Assembly (NCBI GenBank): GCA_041168985.1
Contig: JBEEKA010000167.1
Coordinates: 1 to 15,402 of the forward strand
Direction: 5' to 3'
DNA from: ZC4RG30 sp041168985
GTDB lineage: Bacteria > Pseudomonadota > Gammaproteobacteria > Steroidobacterales > Steroidobacteraceae
DNA: 15,402 nt
The notes beneath the pieces were generated by a model. That model was not told where the DNA came from. It did not search any database and was given only the letters and a program-made list of their open reading frames with translations. This document shows positions 1 to 5,672 of this stretch, in pieces. Position numbers and translations under genes: made by a program. Within the stretch, counting starts at the first letter, position 1. Each line of letters starts with the position of its first letter.

Positions 1-387
1 GCGGTCGAGATCCGCCTGTGAGCCTTTTGGGGGCACGTATTGGAACCTGATGGGCGACTGCAACATGCCCATCACGCGGAAGATGATGTCCGCGGGTTTG
101 GCGGACTTGGCATCAAAATTCACGTACCGTTTGTCCGCCGGGATTCCGAGTTCAACAGCCGCCGTGAACAGGTTCACCATGTGGTCCATGGTGTCGGTGT
201 TGAGCTGCGAGACCTGTTTCAGCTCGTCGGCAAAGGCGGGTAGTTCTTTCGCGGCTTCGCGAGCGATCGAGGATGCCCGTGCCATCGCCGTCGTTGCCTG
301 TCGGATCCGCCCGACGACATACTCACCGCTCTTCGGCGTGTAGGAGCGTTGGCCGGGGTCGTAACGGAGAACCTTCGCCTTCGCCAT
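1..387 (-). CDS. Unknown phage protein, C-terminus cut by window edge
   Basis: An open frame of 129 codons runs from an ATG at 387 leftwards off the window edge, so the C-terminus is missing. It lies 33 bases downstream of the large terminase on the same strand, the slot where a portal gene often sits, but I see no portal signature. The visible part is soluble and mostly helical: a basic start (MAKAKVLRYDPG), a stretch rich in A, R and E around residues 25-60, then a segment with FDAKSAKPADIIFRVMG. An in-frame GTG lies two codons upstream of the ATG and the Shine-Dalgarno sequence is weak, so the exact start is uncertain. Function is not recognised; a structural or packaging-linked role is only suggested by position. 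Confidence 0.7.
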   Translation of the reverse strand, partial: MAKAKVLRYDPGQRSYTPKSGEYVVGRIRQATTAMARASSIAREAAKELPAFADELKQVSQLNTDTMDHMVNLFTAAVELGIPADKRYVNFDAKSAKPADIIFRVMGMLQSPIRFQYVPPKGSQADLDR

Positions 388-420
388 CCTCACGAATCTC
401 AGTTCTAAACCGAGGTAGTG

Positions 421-1917
421 TCAACGGTCACGAGTGTCGGCGCCCTGGATCGCGGCGGCGAGCCGCTTTCTGTGGGCCTCGCGAATCGCCGTCATCGTTG
501 CCGACGCCTTGGTGGGCACCGCGCCGCCCGCGGGCCGGCTCACCGCCAAGGGAGCCGATGCACCCAGGAGCCGCCCCTGGGTGATCCCCATGATGTTGTA
601 CCGCCATGCATTTACTTCGTCGTCCTCCTGGTTGGGGAGCGGCTTGCCGGTCTTCGGGTCGAGCTGGTAGGTCTCGATGCCGCTCATAAGGCGCGGGCAG
701 TCCTCCGTGATGTAGATACCCGGACGTCCGGCGGCGTTCGGCGTCATCAGGCGGTCGATCAGGTTGATCCCGTCCTTCACGGCCCCGTCGTAGCGCGGCG
801 CGTCGTAGACCGGGATCCCGGTGCTCCGCAGTAGCTCGTTCGCGCGATGCTGGCTGCCGTCAGCCGACCATCGCTCGGGGCGGAACTGCTTCTGAGCCAT
901 CGACAGCGTTTCGAAGAAGTCGTTGCTCGCCGCCCCTTGCTTGCTGTACTCCCAGAATGTGACCTCGAAGCCCTCGCGGGTCTGGCCCGTCAGGTACGCC
1001 GTCGTCCGGTGCGCTTCCTGTGTCGTCGCCCCGTAGTCGATGCCGCCTTCGATACGGACGAATGGGGGCCGCGGACCGCGCCAGGTGTGCACCGGACGGT
1101 TCCACCTCGGCCACACCATGTTCTCGAAGGCCGACCAGTCCCCGTAGATGTAGTTGCGCACCCACGTCGCCGTGTTGGTCTTGAGCAGGGACGGGATGAA
1201 GTCAGGCGGCAAGCTCGGATTGTCGAAGGCTGTGGCGCTCACGAAGCGGTTACCTGGGCGCTCATGCCCGTACTTCCACGGCTCCCAAAACTCCTCCTTC
1301 ACCCACCCGGGCGAAGGGTTCGTCGCGGCGATGATCTGGTAGTACGGGTGGACAGGGTGTTCTCGAGCGTACTCCTCTCCCAGCGTCGCACACTCCGGGT
1401 AGGTGCAGACGCCCTTCCCGGTCGTCCAGCGCAGCGCCGGGTCGAGGTTGATGTACGCCTCTCGCTCGACCTCGTTCAGCTCATCGATCCCGATCAGGCC
1501 GACGGTCGCCGACTTGTAGGACTCCCAATCCTTGAGTTCGCCGAGTTGGAGAAAAGAACTGTTCGGGAAGCGGTACCAGCGTTCGCCTTTGTGGTACTGC
1601 CCGCCGTACTTCGGGTCGTAGAGCTGCGGCGGGCACACGCTCTGCCATTCCCGTTCAGTCGTCAGTTTGAGGTCTTTGAGGTCTTTGCGGAGGAGGAGGA
1701 CCGGTATCCCAGGCCAGCGGAGCATCGCTCGCAAGATGTGTTCGCAGAGCCACCGGGTCTTGCCAGGGCCGCGGGCGCCTCCGTAGACGACATGGCGCGC
1801 ACGAATGCCGTGAGCCTCGACTTGCTTCGGCCATGCGCCGTAGCGGTGCACCACCTTTGAGTTGCCGATAGCTATCTCGTACTCGATCCACGTCTGCTTG
1901 AGATTCGGGCCAGGCAC
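421..1917 (-). CDS. terL: Terminase large subunit (packaging ATPase-nuclease)
   Basis: This is the motor protein that cuts concatemeric phage DNA and pumps it into the prohead. The 498-residue product has normal family length and all expected motifs: a Walker A loop GGARGPGKT at residues 46-54, a Walker B strand LIGIDE at 141-146, an ATNP coupling motif at 198-201, then the RNase H-like nuclease with candidate metal-binding acids D294 (GGIDYG), D353 (SADGS) and D432/D433 (EDDEVNAW). The start is GTG at 1917, immediately after the TAG of the preceding gene, with a GAGGGGGG ribosome-binding stretch just upstream, inside that gene. It belongs with the small terminase at 3725-4237, although five small genes and a tRNA separate them. 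The tail after residue 445 is low-complexity and basic. Nothing suggests it is damaged. Confidence 0.97.
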   Translation of the reverse strand: MPGPNLKQTWIEYEIAIGNSKVVHRYGAWPKQVEAHGIRARHVVYGGARGPGKTRWLCEHILRAMLRWPGIPVLLLRKDLKDLKLTTEREWQSVCPPQLYDPKYGGQYHKGERWYRFPNSSFLQLGELKDWESYKSATVGLIGIDELNEVEREAYINLDPALRWTTGKGVCTYPECATLGEEYAREHPVHPYYQIIAATNPSPGWVKEEFWEPWKYGHERPGNRFVSATAFDNPSLPPDFIPSLLKTNTATWVRNYIYGDWSAFENMVWPRWNRPVHTWRGPRPPFVRIEGGIDYGATTQEAHRTTAYLTGQTREGFEVTFWEYSKQGAASNDFFETLSMAQKQFRPERWSADGSQHRANELLRSTGIPVYDAPRYDGAVKDGINLIDRLMTPNAAGRPGIYITEDCPRLMSGIETYQLDPKTGKPLPNQEDDEVNAWRYNIMGITQGRLLGASAPLAVSRPAGGAVPTKASATMTAIREAHRKRLAAAIQGADTRDR

Positions 1918-2220
1918 CTACGTGCCCCCCTCGGCCGCTCGCCGCAACGCGTGGTACACCGATCGCCGCGCCAGCCCGTACGTTTCGGCCAGCGCCTCGG
2001 CCTTCTCTCCCGCCCGGTATCGCGCCAGCAGTTCAGCATCTCGTCTCGGCCGCAGCAGCGCCGGCAACCCGCCGTTCACGTCATACCTGCACTTCGACAA
2101 CGGGCACGCCAGGCACGAAGCGGCCACCGAACACCCGGTATCCTGGTAGTCAGTGTCCTCGGGAAGCGCATCTCGGCGGAGCAAACGACCCGTGCTCCCC
2201 CTGCGGTCGAGGACGATCAC
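1918..2220 (-). CDS. Small four-cysteine plus helix-turn-helix protein
   Basis: A 100-residue protein with two parts. Residues 30-44 hold four cysteines (C30, C36, C39, C44) in the pattern DTGCSVAASCLACPLSKCRY, probably a metal site. Residues about 62-96 read as a helix-turn-helix of the resolvase/Hin kind (AGEKAEALAETYGLARRSVYHAL). The GTG start at 2220 overlaps the TGA of the upstream gene by four bases (GTGA). An open frame continues further upstream to 2610, but that part is arginine-rich shadow of the neighbouring genes. The gene abuts the large terminase, so they are probably co-translated. I recall similar Cys-cluster/HTH proteins in phages and prophages of GC-rich bacteria; a DNA-binding regulator is a reasonable inference, but no specific function is known to me. 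Confidence 0.8.
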   Translation of the reverse strand: MIVLDRRGSTGRLLRRDALPEDTDYQDTGCSVAASCLACPLSKCRYDVNGGLPALLRPRRDAELLARYRAGEKAEALAETYGLARRSVYHALRRAAEGGT

Positions 2221-2480
2221 GTTCGGAAGCCCATGATCCGCTCGGCTTCCTCGACCGCCCGCACTGACTCCATCGGCATGCCGTCGCGGCGAACCCTGAG
2301 GTAGGTCGTGGTCCCGCCTGCCATGTGGCTGAGAATGACCTGGAGGACGACCCGGCACCCGTCGCAAACGACGATCCCTTCGCTCGGTTTCTCCGGGTTG
2401 GCGACAAAGTTCAGCTCGTAGTTGTCCGGGTAGCTCGGATGGCGGCCGGCGCTGCAAAACGAGCAGTAGATGCCCGCCAT
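2217..2480 (-). CDS. Small zinc-finger protein with ClpX-like CxxC pairs
   Basis: An 87-residue protein with CSFC at residues 6-9 and CDGC at 39-42, spaced as in the zinc-binding domain at the N-terminus of ClpX (CSFC about 30 residues before CDxC). The ClpX ATPase domain is absent, so this is a stand-alone finger followed by a short helical tail (VRAVEEAERIMGF). It starts with ATG at 2480, ten bases after the stop of the upstream gene, with only a weak ribosome-binding site. It shares four bases with the next gene. Zinc binding is inferred from cysteine spacing. An adaptor or protein-protein contact role is possible, but nothing here shows it. Confidence 0.75.
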   Translation of the reverse strand: MAGIYCSFCSAGRHPSYPDNYELNFVANPEKPSEGIVVCDGCRVVLQVILSHMAGGTTTYLRVRRDGMPMESVRAVEEAERIMGFRT

Positions 2481-2489
2481 CGCGTTTAC

Positions 2490-2876
2490 TCACGCGCTCA
2501 CTGGCGCGCGCTTCCCTTCGCGAACCTGCCGGTCGGTGACGCGATCGTAGATGTCGCCGCAGCTTTGGCACCGCGCTTCGAATGAGCGGTCGGTGATGTT
2601 TCGTTCCCATTGGTCATCGTGGCCGAAGAGCGTGCAACAGTAGCGGCGAAGCCACCCGATGGTGACGCAGCGATAAGTTCCAGCCACGGTGAAGCCCACG
2701 ACACCATCTGGCGCGGCCTCCCCCTCGCTCAGCCACGGCCATCTGTGATAACACCGCGTGCAGAATGGTTCGGCTGTGGGTCGCGCCAGTGGGTAGGCGA
2801 GGGGCACCCTCACCAACAGCTCCACCGGCCCGTGCCCCCAGGCCCAACAGCGCGCCCTCGACAGCCATCGCTTCAC
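2490..2876 (-). CDS. Tandem zinc-ribbon-like protein
   Basis: A 128-residue protein built from what looks like a duplicated unit. The first copy has C10-x3-GH15 and C39-x2-C42; the second has C80/C81 followed by FGH86 and C103-x2-C106. Each unit resembles a small phage fold with CxLxGH followed some 20-25 residues later by CxxC. The GTG start at 2876 is preceded by GGGGG about seven bases upstream, and it lies 12 bases after the stop of the sponge-like gene. No membrane segment or enzyme motif is seen. Metal binding is inferred from the residue pattern; the role is unknown. Confidence 0.7.
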   Translation of the reverse strand: MKRWLSRARCWAWGHGPVELLVRVPLAYPLARPTAEPFCTRCYHRWPWLSEGEAAPDGVVGFTVAGTYRCVTIGWLRRYCCTLFGHDDQWERNITDRSFEARCQSCGDIYDRVTDRQVREGKRAPVSA

Positions 2877-2888
2877 GAATTGCCCCCG

Positions 2889-3071
2889 TCAGCTCTTGTG
2901 CGGCTGAAACGTCCCCTCGACGCCCTGACGGCGGCGCAGTTCCGTCCGCCGCTTGAGCCAGTTCAGCCCTTCTTCGAGGTGAGTGATGGCGAGCGCGGTT
3001 TCCCGGTTGCGAAACGGGTTGGGAATCTGTGCCAGCCCTGGGGCACCGTCGACGTACTCCGGATTCGGGAT
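2889..3071 (-). CDS. Acb2/Tad1-hairpin-like small protein (possible cyclic-nucleotide sponge)
   Basis: The minus strand between the tRNA and the next gene encodes IPNPFRNRETALAITHLEEG, then NWLKRRTELRRRQGVEGTF and a stop at 2889-2891. The pattern NPF...ETALAITHLEEA..WL..RT..R..RGVEGT matches a widespread family of small phage proteins that I associate with the Acb2/Tad1 hairpin domain. Characterised members bind cyclic oligonucleotides or cyclic ADP-ribose products and so block CBASS or Thoeris defence. The family call is from memory of the motif, not a search. No ATG, GTG or TTG occurs in frame before the tRNA. The coordinates use an ATC at 3071 (60 residues); a CTG at 3035 would give 48 residues. 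A GGAG lies between these. The gene may use a rare start, or be a frameshifted or trimmed remnant. Confidence 0.55.
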   Translation of the reverse strand: MPNPEYVDGAPGLAQIPNPFRNRETALAITHLEEGLNWLKRRTELRRRQGVEGTFQPHKS

Positions 3072-3081
3072 GGTGTCGCGG

Positions 3082-3153
3082 TTGCGGGGGCTGGAGTCGA
3101 ACCAGCTACCTCAGGGTTATGAGCCCAGCGAGCTACCGTTGCTCTACCCCGCG
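3082..3153 (-). tRNA. tRNA-fMet (anticodon CAT), initiator type
   Basis: The reverse strand folds into a complete 72-nucleotide cloverleaf: acceptor CGCGGGG/CCCCGCA, D stem GAGC/GCTC, anticodon stem CTGGG/CCCTG with loop CTCATAA, a five-base variable loop, and T stem GCTGG/CCAGC with loop TTCGACT. It shows the bacterial initiator hallmarks: an unpaired C1-A72 at the top of the acceptor, three consecutive G-C pairs (29-31 with 39-41) in the anticodon stem, and an A11-U24 pair. Only a U-U mismatch at 28-42 is irregular. The discriminator is A and is followed by CCG, so the CCA tail is not encoded. It sits among phage genes between an unknown gene and the sponge-like gene. Confidence 0.95.
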
Positions 3154-3191
3154 TCTCACGTCGCGAAGGTACTCCGTACTCAACCGAGTCG

Positions 3192-3725
3192 TCAACCGTA
3201 GAACTGAGCCTCTTGAGCGCGCGACACCCCGGCCTTTTCGTCGCACAGGGTGGTGTTCAGGGCCGCACGAAGCGCCCGGTATGCCCAGGTTGTCAGCCTG
3301 GGTGAATCCCGAACCGTCTCGATCTGGGCCACGGTTAACCCGATGCGAAGCTCGATGCTGGGTCGGGTGGCCCCCTCCTCCCTCAGCGCGGCGTACTCTT
3401 CCAGGATGGCGGCTCTCAAACGCTCGTAGACCAGCGCCGGCTCGATGTACTCTCCGCGCTCCACCGCGCTCCACCGCTCGCGTTCCTGCCGGGTGATAGG
3501 CACCTTGGCAGACGTCGGCCGGCGCACCCTCGATCTCGGCCCTTCCGCCATCTCCCGCACGAAACCGTCCCCGAGGTCACTCGCATACTCCGGCGTCCAA
3601 ATCGTCCCGTGTGACGGGCACCAAACTTCGTCATGCGACCGCCACAGCGGGGCCGAACACCCGCTACCCCTAACCCCTGGGCATGTCTCCGGAGGCGCCC
3701 CGTCGAAGACCGGCGCCGCGACCAT
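3192..3725 (-). CDS. Unknown protein with N-terminal cysteine cluster
   Basis: A 177-residue protein starting with ATG at 3725; that A is also the last base of the small terminase stop (TGATG), so translation is probably coupled. The first 40 residues carry cysteines at about 15, 23 and 36 plus histidines (CPGVRGSGC...VWCPSHG), which could bind metal. The rest is charged and helical, with a region around residues 98-170 (VYERLRAAILEEYAALREEG, then RIGLTVAQIETVRDSP) that may form a helix-turn-helix-like bundle. I do not recognise the family. Its place between the two terminase subunits hints at a packaging accessory role, but this is position only. It ends 38 bases before the tRNA. Confidence 0.7.
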   Translation of the reverse strand: MVAAPVFDGAPPETCPGVRGSGCSAPLWRSHDEVWCPSHGTIWTPEYASDLGDGFVREMAEGPRSRVRRPTSAKVPITRQERERWSAVERGEYIEPALVYERLRAAILEEYAALREEGATRPSIELRIGLTVAQIETVRDSPRLTTWAYRALRAALNTTLCDEKAGVSRAQEAQFYG

Positions 3726-4237
3726 CAGTCCGGAAACCCCCCACGGTCGAGCAGTGTCACCGAGAATTCCTTCGTCCCATCCCCGCCGGTCTTCGACTCG
3801 ACCTTCAAGCCTCGCGCGGGCCCTCCCTGCGCATACCGCGAGCTGCGCCCTTTCAGCAGAATCTCCGCCGCGCGCACAGTCGCCATCGAGTCCACCGGCC
3901 CTGTCAGGCTGATGTCCTTCAACCGCTGCTCAATCGGGTCGATGCTCATCTCCAGCGCCGCATCCCAATCGGCCGCGAACGCCGGGTCCTTGTACCTCTG
4001 CCGGTACATCGTGCTCCGCGAGATCCCCACCAACGCCGCCGTGTCCGCTACCGACACCCCCGCCGCCAGCAGCGCACACCAAAGCGCCTTCCGCTCCTTC
4101 GACGCCGGCACCCCTCGCTTGGCCAGGTCAAACCCCGCCGTCGTCAGCGCATCTCGCAGCTGCTTGGGCAACAGCTCCAGGTCGTCTTCCGTCAGACTCA
4201 GCCCACCGCTTGCCTTGTTGGACTCTCCTGTGCCCAT
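3725..4237 (-). CDS. terS: Probable terminase small subunit (HTH DNA-binding)
   Basis: The 170-residue product has a helix-turn-helix at about residues 60-81 (GVSVADTAALVGISRSTMYRQ) followed by RYKDPAFAADWDAALE, a pattern common in small terminases and related phage HTH proteins in which a recognition helix is followed by D-P-x-F...W..A. The C-terminal half (IDPIEQRLKDI, VRAAEILLKGRSSRY) is helical, as expected for oligomerisation. In phages this protein recognises the packaging site and recruits the large subunit. I place the start at ATG 4237; a GTG one codon earlier is equally possible, and GGAGGGG lies about 15 bases upstream. An open frame extends to 4387 but crosses an inverted repeat and looks non-coding. 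Being first in the leftward cluster supports the call; without homology data, another HTH protein is the alternative. Confidence 0.75.
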   Translation of the reverse strand: MGTGESNKASGGLSLTEDDLELLPKQLRDALTTAGFDLAKRGVPASKERKALWCALLAAGVSVADTAALVGISRSTMYRQRYKDPAFAADWDAALEMSIDPIEQRLKDISLTGPVDSMATVRAAEILLKGRSSRYAQGGPARGLKVESKTGGDGTKEFSVTLLDRGGFPD

Positions 4238-4252
4238 CACCGCGAGAGTAAT

Positions 4253-4278
4253 CCCCTCCGTTGTCAACCGACAAGGGG
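4253..4278 (-). promoter_or_regulatory. Hairpin able to mask the terS ribosome-binding site
   Basis: In the minus-strand transcript, CCCCTTGTC can pair with GACAA and GGGG across a GGTT loop, leaving CGGA as a bulge. The GGGG (with part of the bulge) is the GGAGGGG Shine-Dalgarno of the small terminase, so folding would hide it. A translational control element is inferred; it applies only if transcription starts upstream of 4278. Confidence 0.4.
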
Positions 4279-4338
4279 TTGCGCGCGCGCGAGGCCCGTG
4301 AATTCCTGCGGAACAGTCAGTGTGAGGGCACCCCGGGC

Positions 4339-4367
4339 GGGCGGAAACGCCCCCGCGCCTTCGCGCG
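4339..4367. repeat. Two adjacent GC hairpins
   Basis: GGGCG-GAAA-CGCCC (4339-4352) is a perfect five-base stem with a GNRA-type loop. Directly after it, CGCGC-CTTC-GCGCG (4354-4367) is a second five-base stem. Neither is followed by a T run, so they are not standard terminators. They could be part of a packaging site or of a structured leader RNA. Confidence 0.45.
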
Positions 4368-4424
4368 ACCCCTGCGGGCGTCCGCATCGTTGGTGGTCGA
4401 GCACCTTCGCACTATAGCCATTAT

Positions 4425-4469
4425 GCCGCCTACAGGTTCGAAAGCATCAGACGGTGATAGCTAGGCGGC
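4425..4469. repeat. 8-base inverted repeat enclosing 29 bases
   Basis: GCCGCCTA at 4425-4432 is exactly the reverse complement of TAGGCGGC at 4462-4469. The enclosed 29 bases contain the palindrome TTCGAA. The element lies in the non-coding region and has no T tract. It may be a protein-binding site or an RNA stem; the function is unknown. Confidence 0.5.
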
Positions 4470-4555
4470 GAGCAATCGGCTGTCCGTGCGCGCGGCTTCT
4501 CTCGTTGCGACGATCCCAACATGCGGTAGCAGCATACCCACAGGATAGCGGGCTG

Positions 4556-4592
4556 AGCCGGGGCATCAAGCCCCAGGGCGAAGCCCGAGGCT
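4556..4592. repeat. Nested hairpins forming a three-way junction
   Basis: GGGGC-ATCAA-GCCCC (4560-4574) and GGGC-GAA-GCCC (4576-4586) are back-to-back perfect hairpins. They are enclosed by AGCC (4556-4559) pairing with GGCT (4589-4592), so the whole folds as a compact Y. No T run follows, which argues against a terminator. Either strand could form it. Confidence 0.45.
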
Positions 4593-4632
4593 ATGCCGAG
4601 AGACGTGTTTTCGAACGCGCTCGCCCTCTTGT

Positions 4633-4655
4633 CTTAACTTGATTTCCCTTAACTT
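4633..4655. repeat. Direct repeat of CTTAACTT
   Basis: CTTAACTT occurs at 4633-4640 and again at 4648-4655, with starts 15 bases apart. It lies in an AT-richer patch of an otherwise GC-rich region. It could be part of an A/T-rich opening site or a protein-binding pair; two copies are weak evidence. Confidence 0.35.
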
Positions 4656-4694
4656 CGTCACTCCCCGGCAGAATCAAACGGTCTCCACTGCCCA

Positions 4695-4716
4695 ACCTCT
4701 GACGTAGACCTCTGAC
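4695..4716. repeat. Direct repeat of ACCTCTGAC, 13-base period
   Basis: ACCTCTGAC occurs at 4695-4703 and 4708-4716. A related CACTTCTGAC lies near 4764-4773. The placement 60-140 bases upstream of the rightward operon suggests regulator or replication-protein binding, but the copies are few. Confidence 0.4.
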
Positions 4717-4776
4717 ACACCACTAGCTGGGTCACAGCCCTACCGCAGCCGCACCCCTGCCATCACTTCTGACGGA

Positions 4777-4804
4777 TTGCTACCGCACAACTGTGTGGTA
4801 CTCT
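4777..4804 (+). promoter_or_regulatory. Candidate promoter for the rightward operon
   Basis: TTGCTA (4777-4782) and TACTCT (4799-4804) lie 16 bases apart and resemble -35 and -10 boxes of a sigma70-type promoter. The first gene begins 33 bases after the -10 box and has a GAGGT ribosome-binding site at 4825-4829. The match to consensus is moderate. A palindrome fills the spacer, which fits a repressible promoter. Confidence 0.4.
4781..4800. promoter_or_regulatory. 20-base palindrome, putative operator
   Basis: TACCGCACAACTGTGTGGTA is an inverted repeat with nine-base half sites TACCRCACA/TGTGYGGTA around a two-base centre, broken only by one G-T position. It occupies the spacer of the candidate promoter. 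A dimeric repressor bound here would block RNA polymerase. The candidate regulators in the window are the winged-helix protein at 4837-5295 and the XRE-type protein at 7226-7402. Confidence 0.5.
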
Positions 4805-4836
4805 GTTGAGAACCTAGCCAGATGTGAGGTAGTGGT

Positions 4837-5295
4837 ATGCCGGAGGACAACAACTGGACCAGCTACGTATTCGACCAGAAGACGCCGGCGCATTCGGTGG
4901 AACGCCTGTGCCTTGTGGCGCTGACGCTGTACATGAACAGCGCCGGTGAGGCATGGCCGGGAGACCGAGAGATAGCGCAACGCATGGCGGTGAGCCGCGA
5001 GGTAGCTCACCGCGCACTGCGGTCGCTCCTCGATCAGGGGTACATCGAGATCGCTCGACGCGAGGCGCACGGCGCGCTGGTCTATCGGATCGTCCCGTGG
5101 ACGGATGACGCGCCGACCGTCGAAATGCCGGCGCGTCCCGTCGCCACGACGACCGAGCGACCAGCTGGCGACGGACTCACGGACGCACAGCGCCACGCCA
5201 TCGCGACCCGTGGCCCCGCTCCTGAGGGAATGTGGTACACGCCCGAGGGCTCGCTCCAGGTAGACACGAAATCACCCGTTTGGGCCGCCGAGTGA
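4837..5295 (+). CDS. Winged-helix DNA-binding protein (HTH_36-like)
   Basis: The 152-residue product begins NNWTSYVFDQKTPAHSVERL and continues with a winged helix-turn-helix at about residues 18-78 (LVALTLYMNSAGEAWPGDRE, then IAQRMAVSREVAHRALRSLL, then a wing GYIEIARRE). This matches the domain found in phage and plasmid replication-initiator-type and regulatory proteins. The second half is low-complexity and probably flexible. ATG at 4837 follows GAGGT (4825-4829) at a good distance. It is the first gene of the rightward operon and lies directly after the candidate operator, so it could be a replication protein, an autoregulator, or both. Distinguishing these needs homology or binding data. 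Confidence 0.75.
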   Translation: MPEDNNWTSYVFDQKTPAHSVERLCLVALTLYMNSAGEAWPGDREIAQRMAVSREVAHRALRSLLDQGYIEIARREAHGALVYRIVPWTDDAPTVEMPARPVATTTERPAGDGLTDAQRHAIATRGPAPEGMWYTPEGSLQVDTKSPVWAAE

Positions 5296-5672
5296 ACGCC
5301 GCCTGTGCCGTTGACGGATGCCGCCGTTCGCCGGTCGTTGCTCGTGGCTGGTGTCGGGGGCACTACCGCCGTTGGTACACCACGGGCGCAGTCGGCCCGG
5401 CCACGTTCGCGCCTCGCGCCACGAGAGAGCGGAGACAGCCAACGCCTGCCCCCACCTACCTGTATCCCCCCATTCCACCGCAGAGCATCGAGCTCGGCCT
5501 GCGGTGGAATGTCACCGAGAGACGGATGGAGGTCTACCCAATGAGTAGCTGTTCGGGCTATCCGTTAGAGGCGGATATCTCAACCTGGATCGACTACCCA
5601 CCCTCTCCGAGGAAATTGCCTGTTGACTCGGCGAAATCTCCGGCGGTAGAGTACCGAGTGGCGGATCGGTAA
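5292..5672 (+). CDS. Small zinc-motif protein (CxxxxC...CxxHYRRW)
   Basis: A GTG at 5292 overlaps the previous stop (GTGA). The 126-residue product starts NAACAVDGCRRSPVVARGWC and continues RGHYRRWYTTG. This Cys-rich motif (C4, C9, C20, H23) is familiar from the N-terminus of many phage HNH endonucleases and small zinc proteins, where it reads roughly C.V.GC....ARGWC..HY.RW. No HNH core follows: the rest is proline-rich and then YPMSSCSGYPLEADIS, without recognised motifs. It may be a stand-alone nucleic-acid-binding finger or a gene whose nuclease domain was lost. The coding quality of the last third is less certain. Confidence 0.65.
   Translation: MNAACAVDGCRRSPVVARGWCRGHYRRWYTTGAVGPATFAPRATRERRQPTPAPTYLYPPIPPQSIELGLRWNVTERRMEVYPMSSCSGYPLEADISTWIDYPPSPRKLPVDSAKSPAVEYRVADR
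5623..5652 (+). promoter_or_regulatory. Possible internal promoter
   Basis: TTGACT (5623-5628) and TAGAGT (5647-5652) are 18 bases apart, near the end of the preceding gene and upstream of the only real gap in the operon before the gene at 5708. A 14-base palindrome follows about 14 bases downstream. Consensus match is moderate. Confidence 0.3.

Larger units (their letters stand above)
4238..4836. other. Divergent non-coding control region, rich in inverted and direct repeats
   Basis: About 600 bases separate the leftward terminase cluster from the rightward operon. Short open frames inside it lack ribosome-binding sites and convincing protein composition. The stretch instead contains several GC-rich hairpins (4253-4367), a long-range 8-base inverted repeat, nested hairpins near 4556-4592, two sets of short direct repeats and a palindrome in a candidate promoter at its right end. 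In many tailed phages the packaging (cos or pac) site lies beside the small terminase gene, so this is the likeliest place for it here, as well as for divergent promoters. That assignment is inference from position and structure. Confidence 0.6.

Noticed and set aside
847..1860. Long plus-strand open frame (337 codons)
   Set aside because: It is antisense to the large terminase, which has all its motifs on the minus strand; its composition is typical of a GC-rich shadow frame.
2221..2610. Upstream extension of the Cys/HTH gene to 2610
   Set aside because: The extra part is arginine-rich and overlaps two genes in other frames with clear cysteine motifs; the GTG at 2220 with GTGA overlap is the better start.
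2610..3122. Plus-strand open frame ending with a GVEPATSGL-like tail
   Set aside because: The tail is the well-known artefact of translating across a tRNA gene in antisense; the rest is shadow of minus-strand genes.
3133..3474. 113-codon minus frame overlapping the tRNA 5' end
   Set aside because: It overlaps the unknown 177-residue gene in another frame and ends inside the tRNA; arginine-rich shadow composition.
4262..4267. TTGACA on the minus strand as a -35 box for terS
   Set aside because: No acceptable -10 hexamer at 16-18 bases; the bases are better explained as part of the hairpin stem.
4238..4387. Fifty-codon extension of the small terminase
   Set aside because: It crosses hairpins in non-coding DNA and lacks a ribosome-binding site; the sequence is not protein-like.
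4261..4642. Two short plus-strand open frames in the divergent region
   Set aside because: No Shine-Dalgarno, no recognisable protein pattern, and both cross several inverted repeats.
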